DNA of 64,000 nt from Frisingicoccus caecimuris. GTDB lineage: Bacteria; Bacillota; Clostridia; Lachnospirales; Lachnospiraceae. Made by a program: the position numbers and the translations under genes. The notes under the pieces are model-generated. The model was given only the letters and a program-made list of their open reading frames with translations. It was not told the origin of the DNA and searched no databases. The stretch is from positions 1-64,000 of the forward strand of contig NZ_SLXA01000005.1 in the NCBI RefSeq assembly GCF_004340975.1. The letters run 5' to 3'. This document shows, in pieces, positions 7,231 through 17,100 of the stretch; the first letter of the stretch is position 1, and the number at the start of each line of letters is the position of its first letter.

Positions 7231-9018
7231 ATGGAAAAATGGATGGTTGCTGCGAAAAAAGCGAATTTTAATCGCTTGGCAAAAACTTTTTCAATCAGCC
7301 CGGTTCTGGCTCGAATCATGGTCAACCGGGGATTAAAAACAGATGAGGAATTTCAGCAGTTTTTATATGGAGACTTAAGTGCGCTCCATCGACCGGAAAA
7401 AATGAAGGATATGGAGCGGGGAGTTGAATGTATCCGACGGTCTGTTGATGGCGGGCATCTTATCTGTATTGCCAGTGATTTTGATGTGGATGGTGTGTTC
7501 TCCGGCTATATTCTCTGGCGTGGTATCCATCGGGTTGGCGGACAGGCTTATGTGGTGGCTCCGGACCGGATACAGGAAGGGTATGGCTTAAACAGCCGGA
7601 TTGTACGGGAAGCCTATAGAAGAGGGGCCGGGTGTATTCTGACTTGTGATAACGGAATCGCGGCCATGGATGCGATCGGCATGGCAAAAGGGTTGGGAAT
7701 GGATGTGGTCGTCACTGATCACCATGAGCCAGTCTATGAGATAGACACGGATGAGGATGGGACAGAAAAACGAATATATAAGCTGCCCCCGGCCGATGCG
7801 GTCATCGATCCAAAGCGGGAGGATTGTGGATATCCCTTTAAAGGGCTTTGCGGTGCCGGAGTGGCCTGGAAGTTTGTAGAACTTTTATATGAAACTTATG
7901 GTGTGCCAAAGTCGGAATTTTATGAGCTTTTACCTTTTTCGGCGGTGGCAACAGTGGCTGATGTGATGGATTTGGTGGATGAAAACCGAATCATCGTTAA
8001 ATACGGGCTGCATGGGATGGCAAAGACAGAGCATCCGGGGCTGCAGGCTGTGATTCGTCATAGCGGTTTGAATAAAAATTATATTTCGGCATATCATATC
8101 GGTTTTGTGATTGGTCCCTGCTTTAATGCGGCAGGGCGGCTGGACAGGGCGGATATGGCCATCCGTCTTTTACAGACAACCGACAGGGAAGAGGCGGAGC
8201 GGCTGGCGGCGGATTTGGTTGCCTTAAATCAGAGTCGGAAGGAAATGACGGCCCTGGGCTATGAACGAGCTGTTGAACAGATTGAAAAAGAGGGGCTGTA
8301 CAAGGATAAGATCATTCTTATCTGTCTGGAAAACTGCCATGAAAGTCTGGCGGGAATCATTGCGGGAAGATTAAAGGAAAAATATCACCGGCCGGTCATT
8401 GCCGGTACAGAAAAAGACGGGATGATCAAGGCGTCCGGCCGTTCCATCGAAGCTTATAATATGTATGAGTCCCTGAGTGCATGCAGAAATTTGTTTGAAC
8501 GCTTCGGTGGACATGCGATGGCGGCCGGAATGAGTTTAAAAAAAGAAAATTTTTCGGTATTGCGAGAGCGGTTAAATGAAAACTGTGGTTTGTTGGAAGA
8601 GGATTTAATACCAGTCGTACATATCGATGTTCCAATGCCTTTGGATTATATCAGTGAAGGGTTTATCCAGGAGCTGGACTTACTGGAGCCCTTTGGAAAG
8701 GGAAATCCGAAACCAATATTTGCGGAAAAGCATTTTAGAATACTTCGGGCTTCTGTTATCGGAAAGAATCGGAATGTTCTCAAAATGCAGGTGTGTAACG
8801 ACAGCGGTGTCCGTATGGATGCTCTGTATTTTGGAGATATCCGGGAGTTTGACGACTATGTGGAAAAGATGTACGGTGCAGACGGGAAAAATCGTATGTA
8901 TGCGGGCCTTTCAAATCCGGTAGATATGGCATTTACCTATTATCCATCACTGAATGAGTACGGCGGACGGCGGATCTTACAGATAATTATACATAATTTC
9001 CAGAGAATTCCCCGTTAA
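7231..9018 (+). CDS. recJ: Single-strand-specific DNA exonuclease RecJ
   Basis: I place the start at the ATG at 7231, preceded by TGGAG with five bases spacing, because homologues begin MEKWMV. A longer frame from a GTG at 7180 would add 17 residues with no family match. The protein is 595 residues. DHH phosphoesterase motifs are visible: SDFDVDGVFSG, LTCDNGIAA and VTDHHEP, followed by the DHHA1 region (ESLAGIIAGRLKEKY and FGGHAMAAGMSL) and a C-terminal OB-fold. RecJ degrades single-stranded DNA 5' to 3' in recombination and mismatch repair. It lies in the secDF-recJ-apt-rel order common in Clostridia. Confidence 0.93.
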   Translation: MEKWMVAAKKANFNRLAKTFSISPVLARIMVNRGLKTDEEFQQFLYGDLSALHRPEKMKDMERGVECIRRSVDGGHLICIASDFDVDGVFSGYILWRGIHRVGGQAYVVAPDRIQEGYGLNSRIVREAYRRGAGCILTCDNGIAAMDAIGMAKGLGMDVVVTDHHEPVYEIDTDEDGTEKRIYKLPPADAVIDPKREDCGYPFKGLCGAGVAWKFVELLYETYGVPKSEFYELLPFSAVATVADVMDLVDENRIIVKYGLHGMAKTEHPGLQAVIRHSGLNKNYISAYHIGFVIGPCFNAAGRLDRADMAIRLLQTTDREEAERLAADLVALNQSRKEMTALGYERAVEQIEKEGLYKDKIILICLENCHESLAGIIAGRLKEKYHRPVIAGTEKDGMIKASGRSIEAYNMYESLSACRNLFERFGGHAMAAGMSLKKENFSVLRERLNENCGLLEEDLIPVVHIDVPMPLDYISEGFIQELDLLEPFGKGNPKPIFAEKHFRILRASVIGKNRNVLKMQVCNDSGVRMDALYFGDIREFDDYVEKMYGADGKNRMYAGLSNPVDMAFTYYPSLNEYGGRRILQIIIHNFQRIPR

Positions 9019-9021
9019 ATG

Positions 9022-9051
9022 TTGTTTTTTTAGAGTAACCTGTGGTAAAAT
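9022..9051 (+). promoter_or_regulatory. Promoter for apt
   Basis: TTGTTT (9022-9027), an 18-base spacer and TAAAAT (9046-9051) lie just after the recJ stop. This makes in-frame starts upstream of 9090 unlikely, because they lie inside or at the promoter. Confidence 0.45.
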
Positions 9052-9089
9052 GGTTGGTATCGATTATTCCAGAAGAGAGGGAGAAAAGT

Positions 9090-9614
9090 ATGAAGAAATT
9101 AGAGGATTACGTTGTCAGTATACCAGATTTTCCGGAGCCCGGGATTATTTTCAGAGATGTTACCAGTGTTTTGCAGGATGCGGATGGTTTAAATCTTGCC
9201 ATACATTTATTGATGGAAAAGCTGGAAGGTCTGGACTTTGATGTGATTGCCGGAGCCGAATCCAGAGGTTTTATCTTTGGTATGCCATTGGCTTATAATC
9301 TTCATAAACCGTTTATTCCTGTGCGTAAAAAAGGAAAACTTCCGAGAGAAACGGTATCTGCTTCTTATGAACTGGAATATGGAACTGCGGAAATAGAAAT
9401 TCATAAAGATGCGATTTTACCGGGACAAAAGGTCGTTCTTATCGATGATCTGATCGCTACCGGAGGAACTTCTAAAGCTATGATCCAGCTGGTGGAAAGT
9501 CTGGGCGGAATTGTAGTGAAAAATCTTTTCCTGATGGAACTGGCCGGATTGAACGGACGGGCAAAGCTTGAGGGATACAACGTAGATTCTGTTATCGTAT
9601 ATGATGGAAAGTAG
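9090..9614 (+). CDS. apt: Adenine phosphoribosyltransferase
   Basis: 174 residues from the ATG at 9090, which follows GAGGGAG at a good distance; this matches the usual family length of about 172. The product starts MKKLEDYVVSIPDFPEPG. It carries the PRPP-binding motif VVLIDDLIATGGTSKA near residues 111-126 and the adenine-pocket region ESRGFIFGMPLAYNL. It makes AMP from adenine and PRPP in purine salvage. A GTG 48 bases further upstream is open in frame but sits in the promoter. The apt-rel pairing is a conserved Gram-positive arrangement that links purine salvage with (p)ppGpp control. Confidence 0.95.
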   Translation: MKKLEDYVVSIPDFPEPGIIFRDVTSVLQDADGLNLAIHLLMEKLEGLDFDVIAGAESRGFIFGMPLAYNLHKPFIPVRKKGKLPRETVSASYELEYGTAEIEIHKDAILPGQKVVLIDDLIATGGTSKAMIQLVESLGGIVVKNLFLMELAGLNGRAKLEGYNVDSVIVYDGK

Positions 9615-9622
9615 GGGATTTG

Positions 9623-11920
9623 ATGGATAAAGTCATTGATGTGGACATTATCGAGGACGAAAGGGATAAGTCCGAGAAAAAAGATTTTATACCCCCGGAG
9701 ATTCTTTATGATGAACTTATTGAAAAAGTAAAGAAATATCATCCGTCAGCGGATGTGACTCAGATTGAGAAGGCTTATCAGATTGCGTTTAATGCCCATA
9801 ACGGGCAGGTGCGTAAATCCGGCGAGCCTTACATCATTCATCCAATCTGTGTGGCAATGATCCTGGCGGATCTGGAATTGGATAAAGAGACGATCGTGGG
9901 CGGTCTTCTTCATGATGTGGTGGAAGATACGGTGATGACGCGGGAAGATATTGAGGCGGAGTTTGGTTCAGAGGTTGCTTTGATCGTGGATGGTGTAACC
10001 AAGTTGGGACAGTTATCCTATTCTTCCGACAAGGTCGAAGTTCAGGCGGAAAATTTAAGGAAAATGTTTTTGGCCATGGCAAAGGATATCCGGGTTATAT
10101 TGATCAAACTGGCAGACCGTCTGCACAATATGCGGACATTAAAATATATGAAGCCGGAAAAGCAGAGGGAAAAAGCGAGAGAGACGATGGATATCTATGC
10201 GCCGATTGCTCAGCGTCTTGGTATTTCTAAGATTAAGATTGAGTTGGATGACTTGGCGCTCAGATACCTGGAGCCGGATGTGTATTATGAGCTGGCCAGA
10301 AATATTGCGTCAAAGAAAAGCGAACGAGAAGCTTTCGTGCGTTCCATTGTAGACGAAGTCAGCCAGCACATGAAAAATGGCGGTATCAAGGCAGAGGTCA
10401 GCGGCCGTGTAAAGCATTTTTTTAGTATTTATCGTAAGATGGTCAATCAGGATAAAACACTGGATCAGATATATGATTTGTTTGCAGTACGTATTATCGT
10501 GGACTCGGTGAAGGACTGCTATGCGGCCCTGGGATTGATTCATGAGATGTATAAGCCGATTCCGGGACGTTTCAAGGATTATATTGCTATGCCGAAGCCG
10601 AACATGTATCAGTCGTTACATACGACGCTGATCGGACCGTCGGGACAGCCTTTTGAAATTCAGATTCGCACTTTCGAGATGCATAAGACTGCGGAATATG
10701 GTATTGCTGCTCATTGGAAATATAAAGAAGATCCGAATGGAAAGAATATAGAGAATAATGAAGAAGCTAAATTGACCTGGCTGCGGCAGATTCTGGAGTG
10801 GCAGAGGGATATGTCCGACAATAAGGAATTTATGAGCCTGCTGAAAAACGATCTGGATCTGTTCTCAGAAAGTGTTTATTGTTTCACGCCGGCCGGTGAT
10901 GTGAAAAATCTTCCGAACGGTTCGACGCCGATTGATTTTGCCTACAGTATCCACAGTGCGGTCGGCAATAAGATGGTTGGCGCCAGAGTGAACGGCAAGC
11001 TTGTGACGATTGATTATCAGATTCAGAACGGGGATCGTATTGAGGTCATTACTTCCCAGAATTCCAAGGGCCCAAGCCGGGACTGGCTGAATATTGTTAA
11101 GAGTACTCAGGCAAAAAATAAGATTAATCAGTGGTTTAAGACCCAGTACAAAGAGGATAATATTCTTCGGGGAAAAGAGCAGTTGGATAAGTACTGTAAG
11201 ACAAAGAGCATTGTGCTGAGTGAGATTCTTAAACCGGAATATATGGAAAAAGTTATTCGCAAATATGGTTTCCGGGATTGGGATGCCGTATTGGCGGCTG
11301 TCGGACACGGAGGTCTGAAAGAGGGCCAGGTTGTTAATAAACTCGTTGAAGAGGATAACAAAAAGAAGAAAAAAGAAGTCACAGATACTCAGGTACTCAA
11401 AAACATTTCGGAGATCAGCAAGAAGACTACAGAAGATAAGCGGGAGAAAAAGGGTAAGAGCGGCATTATTGTCAAAGGGCTGGACGATGTGGCTGTGCGT
11501 TTTTCCAAATGCTGTAATCCGGTACCAGGGGATGAAATCGTTGGCTTTGTTACCCGTGGGCGTGGTGTGTCCATTCACCGGACAGACTGCGTCAATATGA
11601 TTCACATTTCTGAGGAAGACCGGGCACGGATTCTGGAAGCCGAATGGATGGCTTCACCAGATGAAGTGACAGGAAAAGCCTATAAGGCAGATATCAATAT
11701 TTACGTGGAAGACCGTATGGGTGTTCTTGTTGAAGTGGCCAGAGTGTTTACGGAAAATGAAATTAATGTAACGGCCATGTCCAGCCGTTCCGGCAAAAAT
11801 AATACGGCGACGATCAATGCGGCATTTGACATACACAGCGTGACCCAGTTGAATAAAGTCATTGATAAACTGCGAAATCTGGAATGTGTTTACGATATTG
11901 AACGAACAACAGGAGGCTGA
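9623..11920 (+). CDS. relA: Bifunctional (p)ppGpp synthetase/hydrolase Rel
   Basis: 765 residues; ATG at 9623, preceded by TAGGGGA. Domains in order: HD hydrolase (about 45-195, with GGLLHDVVEDT and the second HD-type region KLADRLHNMRT); synthetase (about 240-370, with GRFKDYIAMPKPN and EIQIRTFEMH); TGS (FTPAGDVKNLPNGSTPIDFA); a zinc-finger-like/helical region (FSKCCNPVPGDEIVGF); and a C-terminal ACT domain. The RFKD motif in the synthetase is the RxKD form found in bifunctional enzymes rather than RelA-only synthetases. The HD residues are intact, so both making and breaking (p)ppGpp are expected. It is five bases from the next gene, so likely in an operon. Confidence 0.95.
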   Translation: MDKVIDVDIIEDERDKSEKKDFIPPEILYDELIEKVKKYHPSADVTQIEKAYQIAFNAHNGQVRKSGEPYIIHPICVAMILADLELDKETIVGGLLHDVVEDTVMTREDIEAEFGSEVALIVDGVTKLGQLSYSSDKVEVQAENLRKMFLAMAKDIRVILIKLADRLHNMRTLKYMKPEKQREKARETMDIYAPIAQRLGISKIKIELDDLALRYLEPDVYYELARNIASKKSEREAFVRSIVDEVSQHMKNGGIKAEVSGRVKHFFSIYRKMVNQDKTLDQIYDLFAVRIIVDSVKDCYAALGLIHEMYKPIPGRFKDYIAMPKPNMYQSLHTTLIGPSGQPFEIQIRTFEMHKTAEYGIAAHWKYKEDPNGKNIENNEEAKLTWLRQILEWQRDMSDNKEFMSLLKNDLDLFSESVYCFTPAGDVKNLPNGSTPIDFAYSIHSAVGNKMVGARVNGKLVTIDYQIQNGDRIEVITSQNSKGPSRDWLNIVKSTQAKNKINQWFKTQYKEDNILRGKEQLDKYCKTKSIVLSEILKPEYMEKVIRKYGFRDWDAVLAAVGHGGLKEGQVVNKLVEEDNKKKKKEVTDTQVLKNISEISKKTTEDKREKKGKSGIIVKGLDDVAVRFSKCCNPVPGDEIVGFVTRGRGVSIHRTDCVNMIHISEEDRARILEAEWMASPDEVTGKAYKADINIYVEDRMGVLVEVARVFTENEINVTAMSSRSGKNNTATINAAFDIHSVTQLNKVIDKLRNLECVYDIERTTGG

Positions 11921-11925
11921 TATCC

Positions 11926-12555
11926 ATGAATCTTGCAATTCGAATGATGGTCCTTGGACCAGTCCAGACAAACTGCTATTTTTTGATTAATGAAGATACC
12001 AAAGAGGTTTTGATCGTTGACCCGGCCGACCGGGCACAGAAAATTATTGAGTGGATCAACAGTGAAGGTCTGAAACCGGTGGCGATTCTCCTGACTCATG
12101 GTCATTTTGACCATATTATGGGGGTACAGGGAGTTAAAAAGGAATACGATATTCCGATTTATGCCAGCAAAGACGAAGTGGAAGTTCTTGCAGAACCTCA
12201 GATTAATGTCTCAACTATGATGGGGGCATATCTTTCGATGAAAGCGGATGAGCTTTTCTCTGACGGAGATGTATTGGAACTGGCAGGAATGAAGTTAAAA
12301 GTTATTTCCACGCCGGGACATACGATCGGAAGCGTATGCTTCTATATGGAAGAAGAGAAGGTATTGATCAGCGGCGATACCCTGTTTGAAGCATCGGTGG
12401 GACGCTCGGATTTTCCTACAGGAAGCAGTCGTCAGCTGATTGAGTCCATTAAGACACGTCTGTTTGTGCTTCCGGATGATACGGATGTATTTCCAGGACA
12501 CGGCGGAACAACGACCATTGCCTATGAAAAGGCACATAATCCATTTATTTATTAA
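11926..12555 (+). CDS. MBL-fold metallo-hydrolase (glyoxalase II-like)
   Basis: 209 residues, with AGGAGG upstream. The metallo-beta-lactamase signature THGHFDHI is at about residues 58-65. Further metal ligands lie in STPGHTIGS and SGDTLF, with FPGHGGTT near the end. Proteins of this size beside rel are usually annotated as hydroxyacylglutathione hydrolase-like, although clostridia often lack glutathione, so the real thioester or other substrate is unknown. It shares the operon with rel and hemZ (eight-base gap to hemZ). Confidence 0.85.
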   Translation: MNLAIRMMVLGPVQTNCYFLINEDTKEVLIVDPADRAQKIIEWINSEGLKPVAILLTHGHFDHIMGVQGVKKEYDIPIYASKDEVEVLAEPQINVSTMMGAYLSMKADELFSDGDVLELAGMKLKVISTPGHTIGSVCFYMEEEKVLISGDTLFEASVGRSDFPTGSSRQLIESIKTRLFVLPDDTDVFPGHGGTTTIAYEKAHNPFIY

Positions 12556-12563
12556 AAGAAACG

Positions 12564-14063
12564 ATGATTGAATTAATATTAAACGAAGAAAGATATGAAA
12601 ATGATATTCGGGCTCTCCTCATGGCATTTTACCATGGGGAGAAAATTTTGGCCCGGAAACCGGAAAATGCATGTGTATCCGGGAGGACAAAAGACCGGGA
12701 ACAGGTTTATCAGACGATGGAAGCGATGTATGTCGCAAATCATCTGAATCTGACGTTGAAGAACAATGAGGGACAGGTTTTAGGGAGTAAGTGGATCGAA
12801 GATTTCCCGAAAGACCATACGGCCGGGAAAAACTGCCTGAAAACAGCTCTCTATGAGCTGCTCAGTGAAGTGACAGGCCGGACACTGCCCTGGGGGACTT
12901 TGACTGGGATACGTCCGACAAAAATCCCCATGGCCTTTTATGATAGCGGTCAATCCAGAGAAGAAGCTGCTGAACACCTGCGGCGGACTTATAAGGTGTC
13001 CGAAGAAAAGATTTGTCTCTGCACAAAGGTGGCAGCCAATGAAAAACGGATTTTGGAGGGAATCGATAAGGAACGTTCCTTTAGCCTCTATGTGGGGATT
13101 CCTTTCTGTCCAACAATCTGTCTGTATTGTTCCTTTTCATCCTACCCACTGGATGTGTGGGCGAAGGAAGTGGATCATTATCTGGAAGCTCTATTTAAAG
13201 AAATTCGTCAGGTCAGCCGTATGGTCGATCAAAGCTGTCTGACGACAGTCTATATGGGCGGCGGGACGCCGACTTCTTTAAATGCAGAGCAGATGGACCG
13301 ACTGTTGTGCACATTAGAAGAGAATTTTGATTTGAATATTGCCCGGGAGTTTACCATTGAGGCGGGGCGTCCGGACAGTATCGATCTGGATAAACTCAGG
13401 GTTATGAAAGGTCATGGCATTGAGCGGATTTCTATCAATCCTCAGACATTGAATCAGAAAACACTGGATGTCATCGGGCGCCGGCATAGTGTAGAAGACG
13501 TGGAGAGGGCTTTTAATATGGCGCGTCAGGTCGGATTTTCCAATATCAATATGGATTTGATTCTGGGACTTCCGGGTGAAAACTCCGGGGATGTGGAGAG
13601 AACTTTGGAGGGAATTCGGCGGTTGGCTCCTGAGAGTATGACAGTCCATTCTCTGGCAGTGAAGCGGGCATCCCGACTGAATCAGAATCTGGAACTCTAT
13701 CCGCCGGCTCAACAGGAAGAGGTGAACCAGATGATCAATATGGCCTGGCATGAAGCCGAAGCTATGGGGATGGAGCCTTATTATCTGTATCGTCAGAAAA
13801 ATATGGCCGGCAATCTGGAAAATGTAGGCTATGCAAAACCGGGAAAGGAATGCCTGTACAATATTCTTATTATGGAGGAAAAGCAGAGTATTGTAGCCGT
13901 CGGCGCCGGCGGCTCGTCAAAAATCCTCTATCCGGCCGAGAACCGAATCGAGCGGGTGGAGAACGTGAAAAGTGTGAAAGACTATATTGAGCGCATCGAT
14001 GAAATGATCGAAAGAAAGCACCATAATTTTCCAAAAAATGGAATATTTGAAAAAAGGACTTGA
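12564..14063 (+). CDS. hemZ: Oxygen-independent coproporphyrinogen III oxidase-like radical SAM protein HemZ
   Basis: 499 residues. A family-specific N-terminal region of about 170 residues comes first, then the radical SAM motif PFCPTICLYCSF (CxxxCxxC). YMGGGTPTSL and IEAGRPDSID follow, with LPGENSGDVERTL, all typical of the HemN/HemZ group. The family is described as coproporphyrinogen dehydrogenase or related to heme chaperones; in anaerobes without a heme pathway its substrate is uncertain. It is the last gene of the secDF-to-hemZ run: its stop overlaps the -35 box of the gltB promoter. Confidence 0.9.
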   Translation: MIELILNEERYENDIRALLMAFYHGEKILARKPENACVSGRTKDREQVYQTMEAMYVANHLNLTLKNNEGQVLGSKWIEDFPKDHTAGKNCLKTALYELLSEVTGRTLPWGTLTGIRPTKIPMAFYDSGQSREEAAEHLRRTYKVSEEKICLCTKVAANEKRILEGIDKERSFSLYVGIPFCPTICLYCSFSSYPLDVWAKEVDHYLEALFKEIRQVSRMVDQSCLTTVYMGGGTPTSLNAEQMDRLLCTLEENFDLNIAREFTIEAGRPDSIDLDKLRVMKGHGIERISINPQTLNQKTLDVIGRRHSVEDVERAFNMARQVGFSNINMDLILGLPGENSGDVERTLEGIRRLAPESMTVHSLAVKRASRLNQNLELYPPAQQEEVNQMINMAWHEAEAMGMEPYYLYRQKNMAGNLENVGYAKPGKECLYNILIMEEKQSIVAVGAGGSSKILYPAENRIERVENVKSVKDYIERIDEMIERKHHNFPKNGIFEKRT

Positions 14064-14088
14064 AAAAGTAAAAGGGTTGTGCTAATCT
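14060..14088 (+). promoter_or_regulatory. Promoter for gltB-gltD
   Basis: TTGAAA (14060-14065), a 17-base spacer and TAATCT (14083-14088). The -35 box overlaps the hemZ stop codon. The predicted start of transcription is near 14095, at the foot of the hairpin described next. Confidence 0.6.
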
Positions 14089-14093
14089 ACATT

Positions 14094-14133
14094 AAGACAA
14101 GGAAGTCGAAAGAGGCTATCCTTGTCTTTTTTT
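14094..14133 (+). terminator. Intrinsic terminator or attenuator in the gltB leader
   Basis: AAGACAAGGA (14094-14103) pairs with TCCTTGTCTT (14119-14128) and runs into a stretch of T to 14133. It ends hemZ transcripts. Because the gltB promoter lies upstream of it, it is also the first structure of the gltB mRNA, so it may act as an attenuator. Confidence 0.75.
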
Positions 14134-14164
14134 ATTTGAATTTGAAAGAAAGGAATGATCATAG

Positions 14165-17100
14165 ATGAGCAAAGAGACCACAGGAATCCCTGTTCAGCCG
14201 CCTTTATACAGACCTGAATTTGAACATGACAATTGCGGTATCGGAGCAGTTGTAAATATTAAAGGTATCAAAACTCATGCGACAGTGGAACAGGCGCTCA
14301 CTATCGTTGAGACATTGGAACACCGTGCAGGAAAAGATGCGGAAGGAAAGACCGGAGACGGTGTTGGTATTTTGCTTCAGATTTCCCATCGCTTTTTCAG
14401 CAAAGTGACGAAGGAACTTGGTTTCGAAATCGGCGGCGAGAGAGAATATGGAGTCGGTATGTTTTTCTTCCCGCAGGATGAGCTGGAAAGGAACCAGGCG
14501 AAAAAGATGCTGGAAATTGTTGTGGAAAAAGAAGGACTGGAATTCCTGGGATGGCGTACAGTGCCAATTGTTCCGGAAGTTCTCGGGCATAAAGCTTTAG
14601 ACTGTATGCCATATATCATGCAGGGATTTATCAGGAAACCGGCAAATGTGAACAAGGGCATCGACTTTGACCGCAAGCTTTACATAGCTCGTCGTATTTT
14701 CGAGCAGTCAAATGAAAATACCTATGTGGTTTCCATGTCCAGCCGTACGATTGTCTATAAAGGTATGTTCCTCGTCGGCCAGCTCCGCCAGTTTTTTGCG
14801 GATCTGCAGGATCAAGATTATGAATCTGCGATCGCAACGGTCCATTCGCGTTTCAGCACGAATACGACACCGAGTTGGATGCGTGCCCATCCAAATCGTT
14901 TCATTGTCCATAATGGTGAGATTAATACCATTCAGGGAAATGCGGACCGTATGTTGGCCAGAGAAGAAACCATGTGTTCACAGATCATGCGTTCAGAAGA
15001 TATGGGTAAGGTCCTTCCGGTCATCAACAGCTCGGGCTCTGATTCAGCCATGCTTGATAATACGCTGGAATTTCTTGTCATGAATGGTCTGGATTTGCCG
15101 CTGGCAGTCATGGTCCTGATTCCGGAGCCCTGGATCAACAACCGGAACATGAGTCAGGCGAAAAAGGATTTTTATCAGTATTATGCGACCATGATGGAAC
15201 CGTGGGATGGACCGGCATCTATCGTATTCTCCGATGGCGATCTGCTCGGCGCGATTCTCGACCGGAACGGTCTCCGGCCTTCCCGGTATTATGTGACGGA
15301 TGATGATACATTGATTCTTTCCTCCGAAGTGGGTGCACTGGAAGTTCCGCCGGAAAAGATCGTCTTAAAAGAACGTCTACATCCGGGGAAAATGCTTCTC
15401 GTAGATACGGTTCAGGGAAAACTGATCGATGATGATGAATTAAAAGAGTATTATGCGTCACGGAAGCCTTACGGTGAATGGGTTGATAAAAACCTTGTAG
15501 AGCTGGAGAAATTAAAAATCCCGAACAAACGGGTGGAAAGTTATACAAAAGAAGAGCGGATTCGTCTCCAGAAAGCTTTTGGCTATACATATGAAGAATT
15601 AAAGACTTCCATTTTACCGATGGCTCAGACCGGAAGCGAACCAATCGCAGCCATGGGTATTGACAGTCCGCTGCCTGTATTATCCGAAAAGCATCAGCCC
15701 TTGTTCAAATATTTTAAACAGCGTTTTGCGCAGGTAACAAACCCGCCGATTGACGCGATTCGAGAAGAGGTGGTCACCTCCACATTTGTCTATATCGGAC
15801 CGGAGGGTAACCTTCTTGAAGCAAAAGAAGAAAATTGTAAGGTTGTTAAAATTAAAAATCCGATTTTGACAAACACAGATTTACTGAAAATTAAAAATAT
15901 GAATATTCCGGGTTTTAAAGTTCAGACCATTCCGATCATTTACTATAAAAATACATCTCTTGAGAAAGCCATTGACCATATGTTTGTAGAAGCTGACCGG
16001 GCTTACCGGGACGGCGTGAATATGTTGATTCTCTCTGACAGAGGTGTGGATGAAAACCATGTGGCTATTCCGTCACTACTGGCTGTTTCTGCATTGGAAC
16101 ATTATCTTGTGCGGACAAAAAAACGAACTGCACTGGCTATGATTCTCGAAAGCGCGGAACCGAGAGAGGTGCATCATTTTGCAACACTGCTTGGTTACGG
16201 TGCTTCGGCCATCAACCCATATCTGGCTCAGGAATCCATTAAAGAACTGATCGATTCCAATATGCTGGATAAGGATTATTATGCAGCCGTTGATGATTAC
16301 AATGACGCGGTGCTTCATGGTATTGTCAAAATCGCTTCCAAGATGGGGGTATCGACGATCCAGTCCTATCAGGGTTCTCAGATTTTTGAGGCCATCGGTA
16401 TTCATAAAGATGTTATCGACAAATACTTTACAAACACAGTCAGTCGTATCGGCGGCATTGGTCTGGAAGATATTGCAAAAGAAGTTAATTTCCTTCATTC
16501 CAAAGCCTTTGACCCCTTGGATCTGGAAATTGATCTGTCTCTGGACAGTTCGGGCAGCCATAAATTCCGCAGTGGTAAGGAAGAACATCTTTACGATCCG
16601 AATACCATTCACCTTCTTCAGGAATCGACTCGCCGCGGTGATTATGATCTCTTTAAAGAATACAGTGCCGCCATCAATGATGAGTCCCGTACGATGAATT
16701 TACGGGGATTGATGGATTTCAATTATCCGGAAACCGGCGTGCCGATGGAAGAAGTAGAGAGTGTGGATTCCATTGTTCAGCGGTTTAAGACAGGGGCCAT
16801 GTCCTATGGTTCCATTTCCCAGGAGGCCCATGAGACCCTGGCCATTGCCATGAATAAGATTCATGGTAAATCCAACAGCGGTGAGGGCGGTGAGAGCCTG
16901 GAACGTTTGACGATCGGTAAGGATGGATTAAATAAATGTTCCGCCATTAAGCAGGTAGCGTCCGGCCGTTTTGGCGTGACGAGCCGTTATCTTGTGAGTG
17001 CCAATGAAATTCAGATTAAGATGGCTCAGGGGGCAAAACCGGGTGAAGGCGGTCATCTGCCGGGAGGCAAGGTATATCCCTGGGTTGCAAAAACAAGGCA

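Noticed and set aside
10865-11605. Long minus-strand open frame of 246 codons opposite rel
   Set aside because: Shadow of the rel coding strand: no ribosome site, atypical protein composition, and rel domains are intact.
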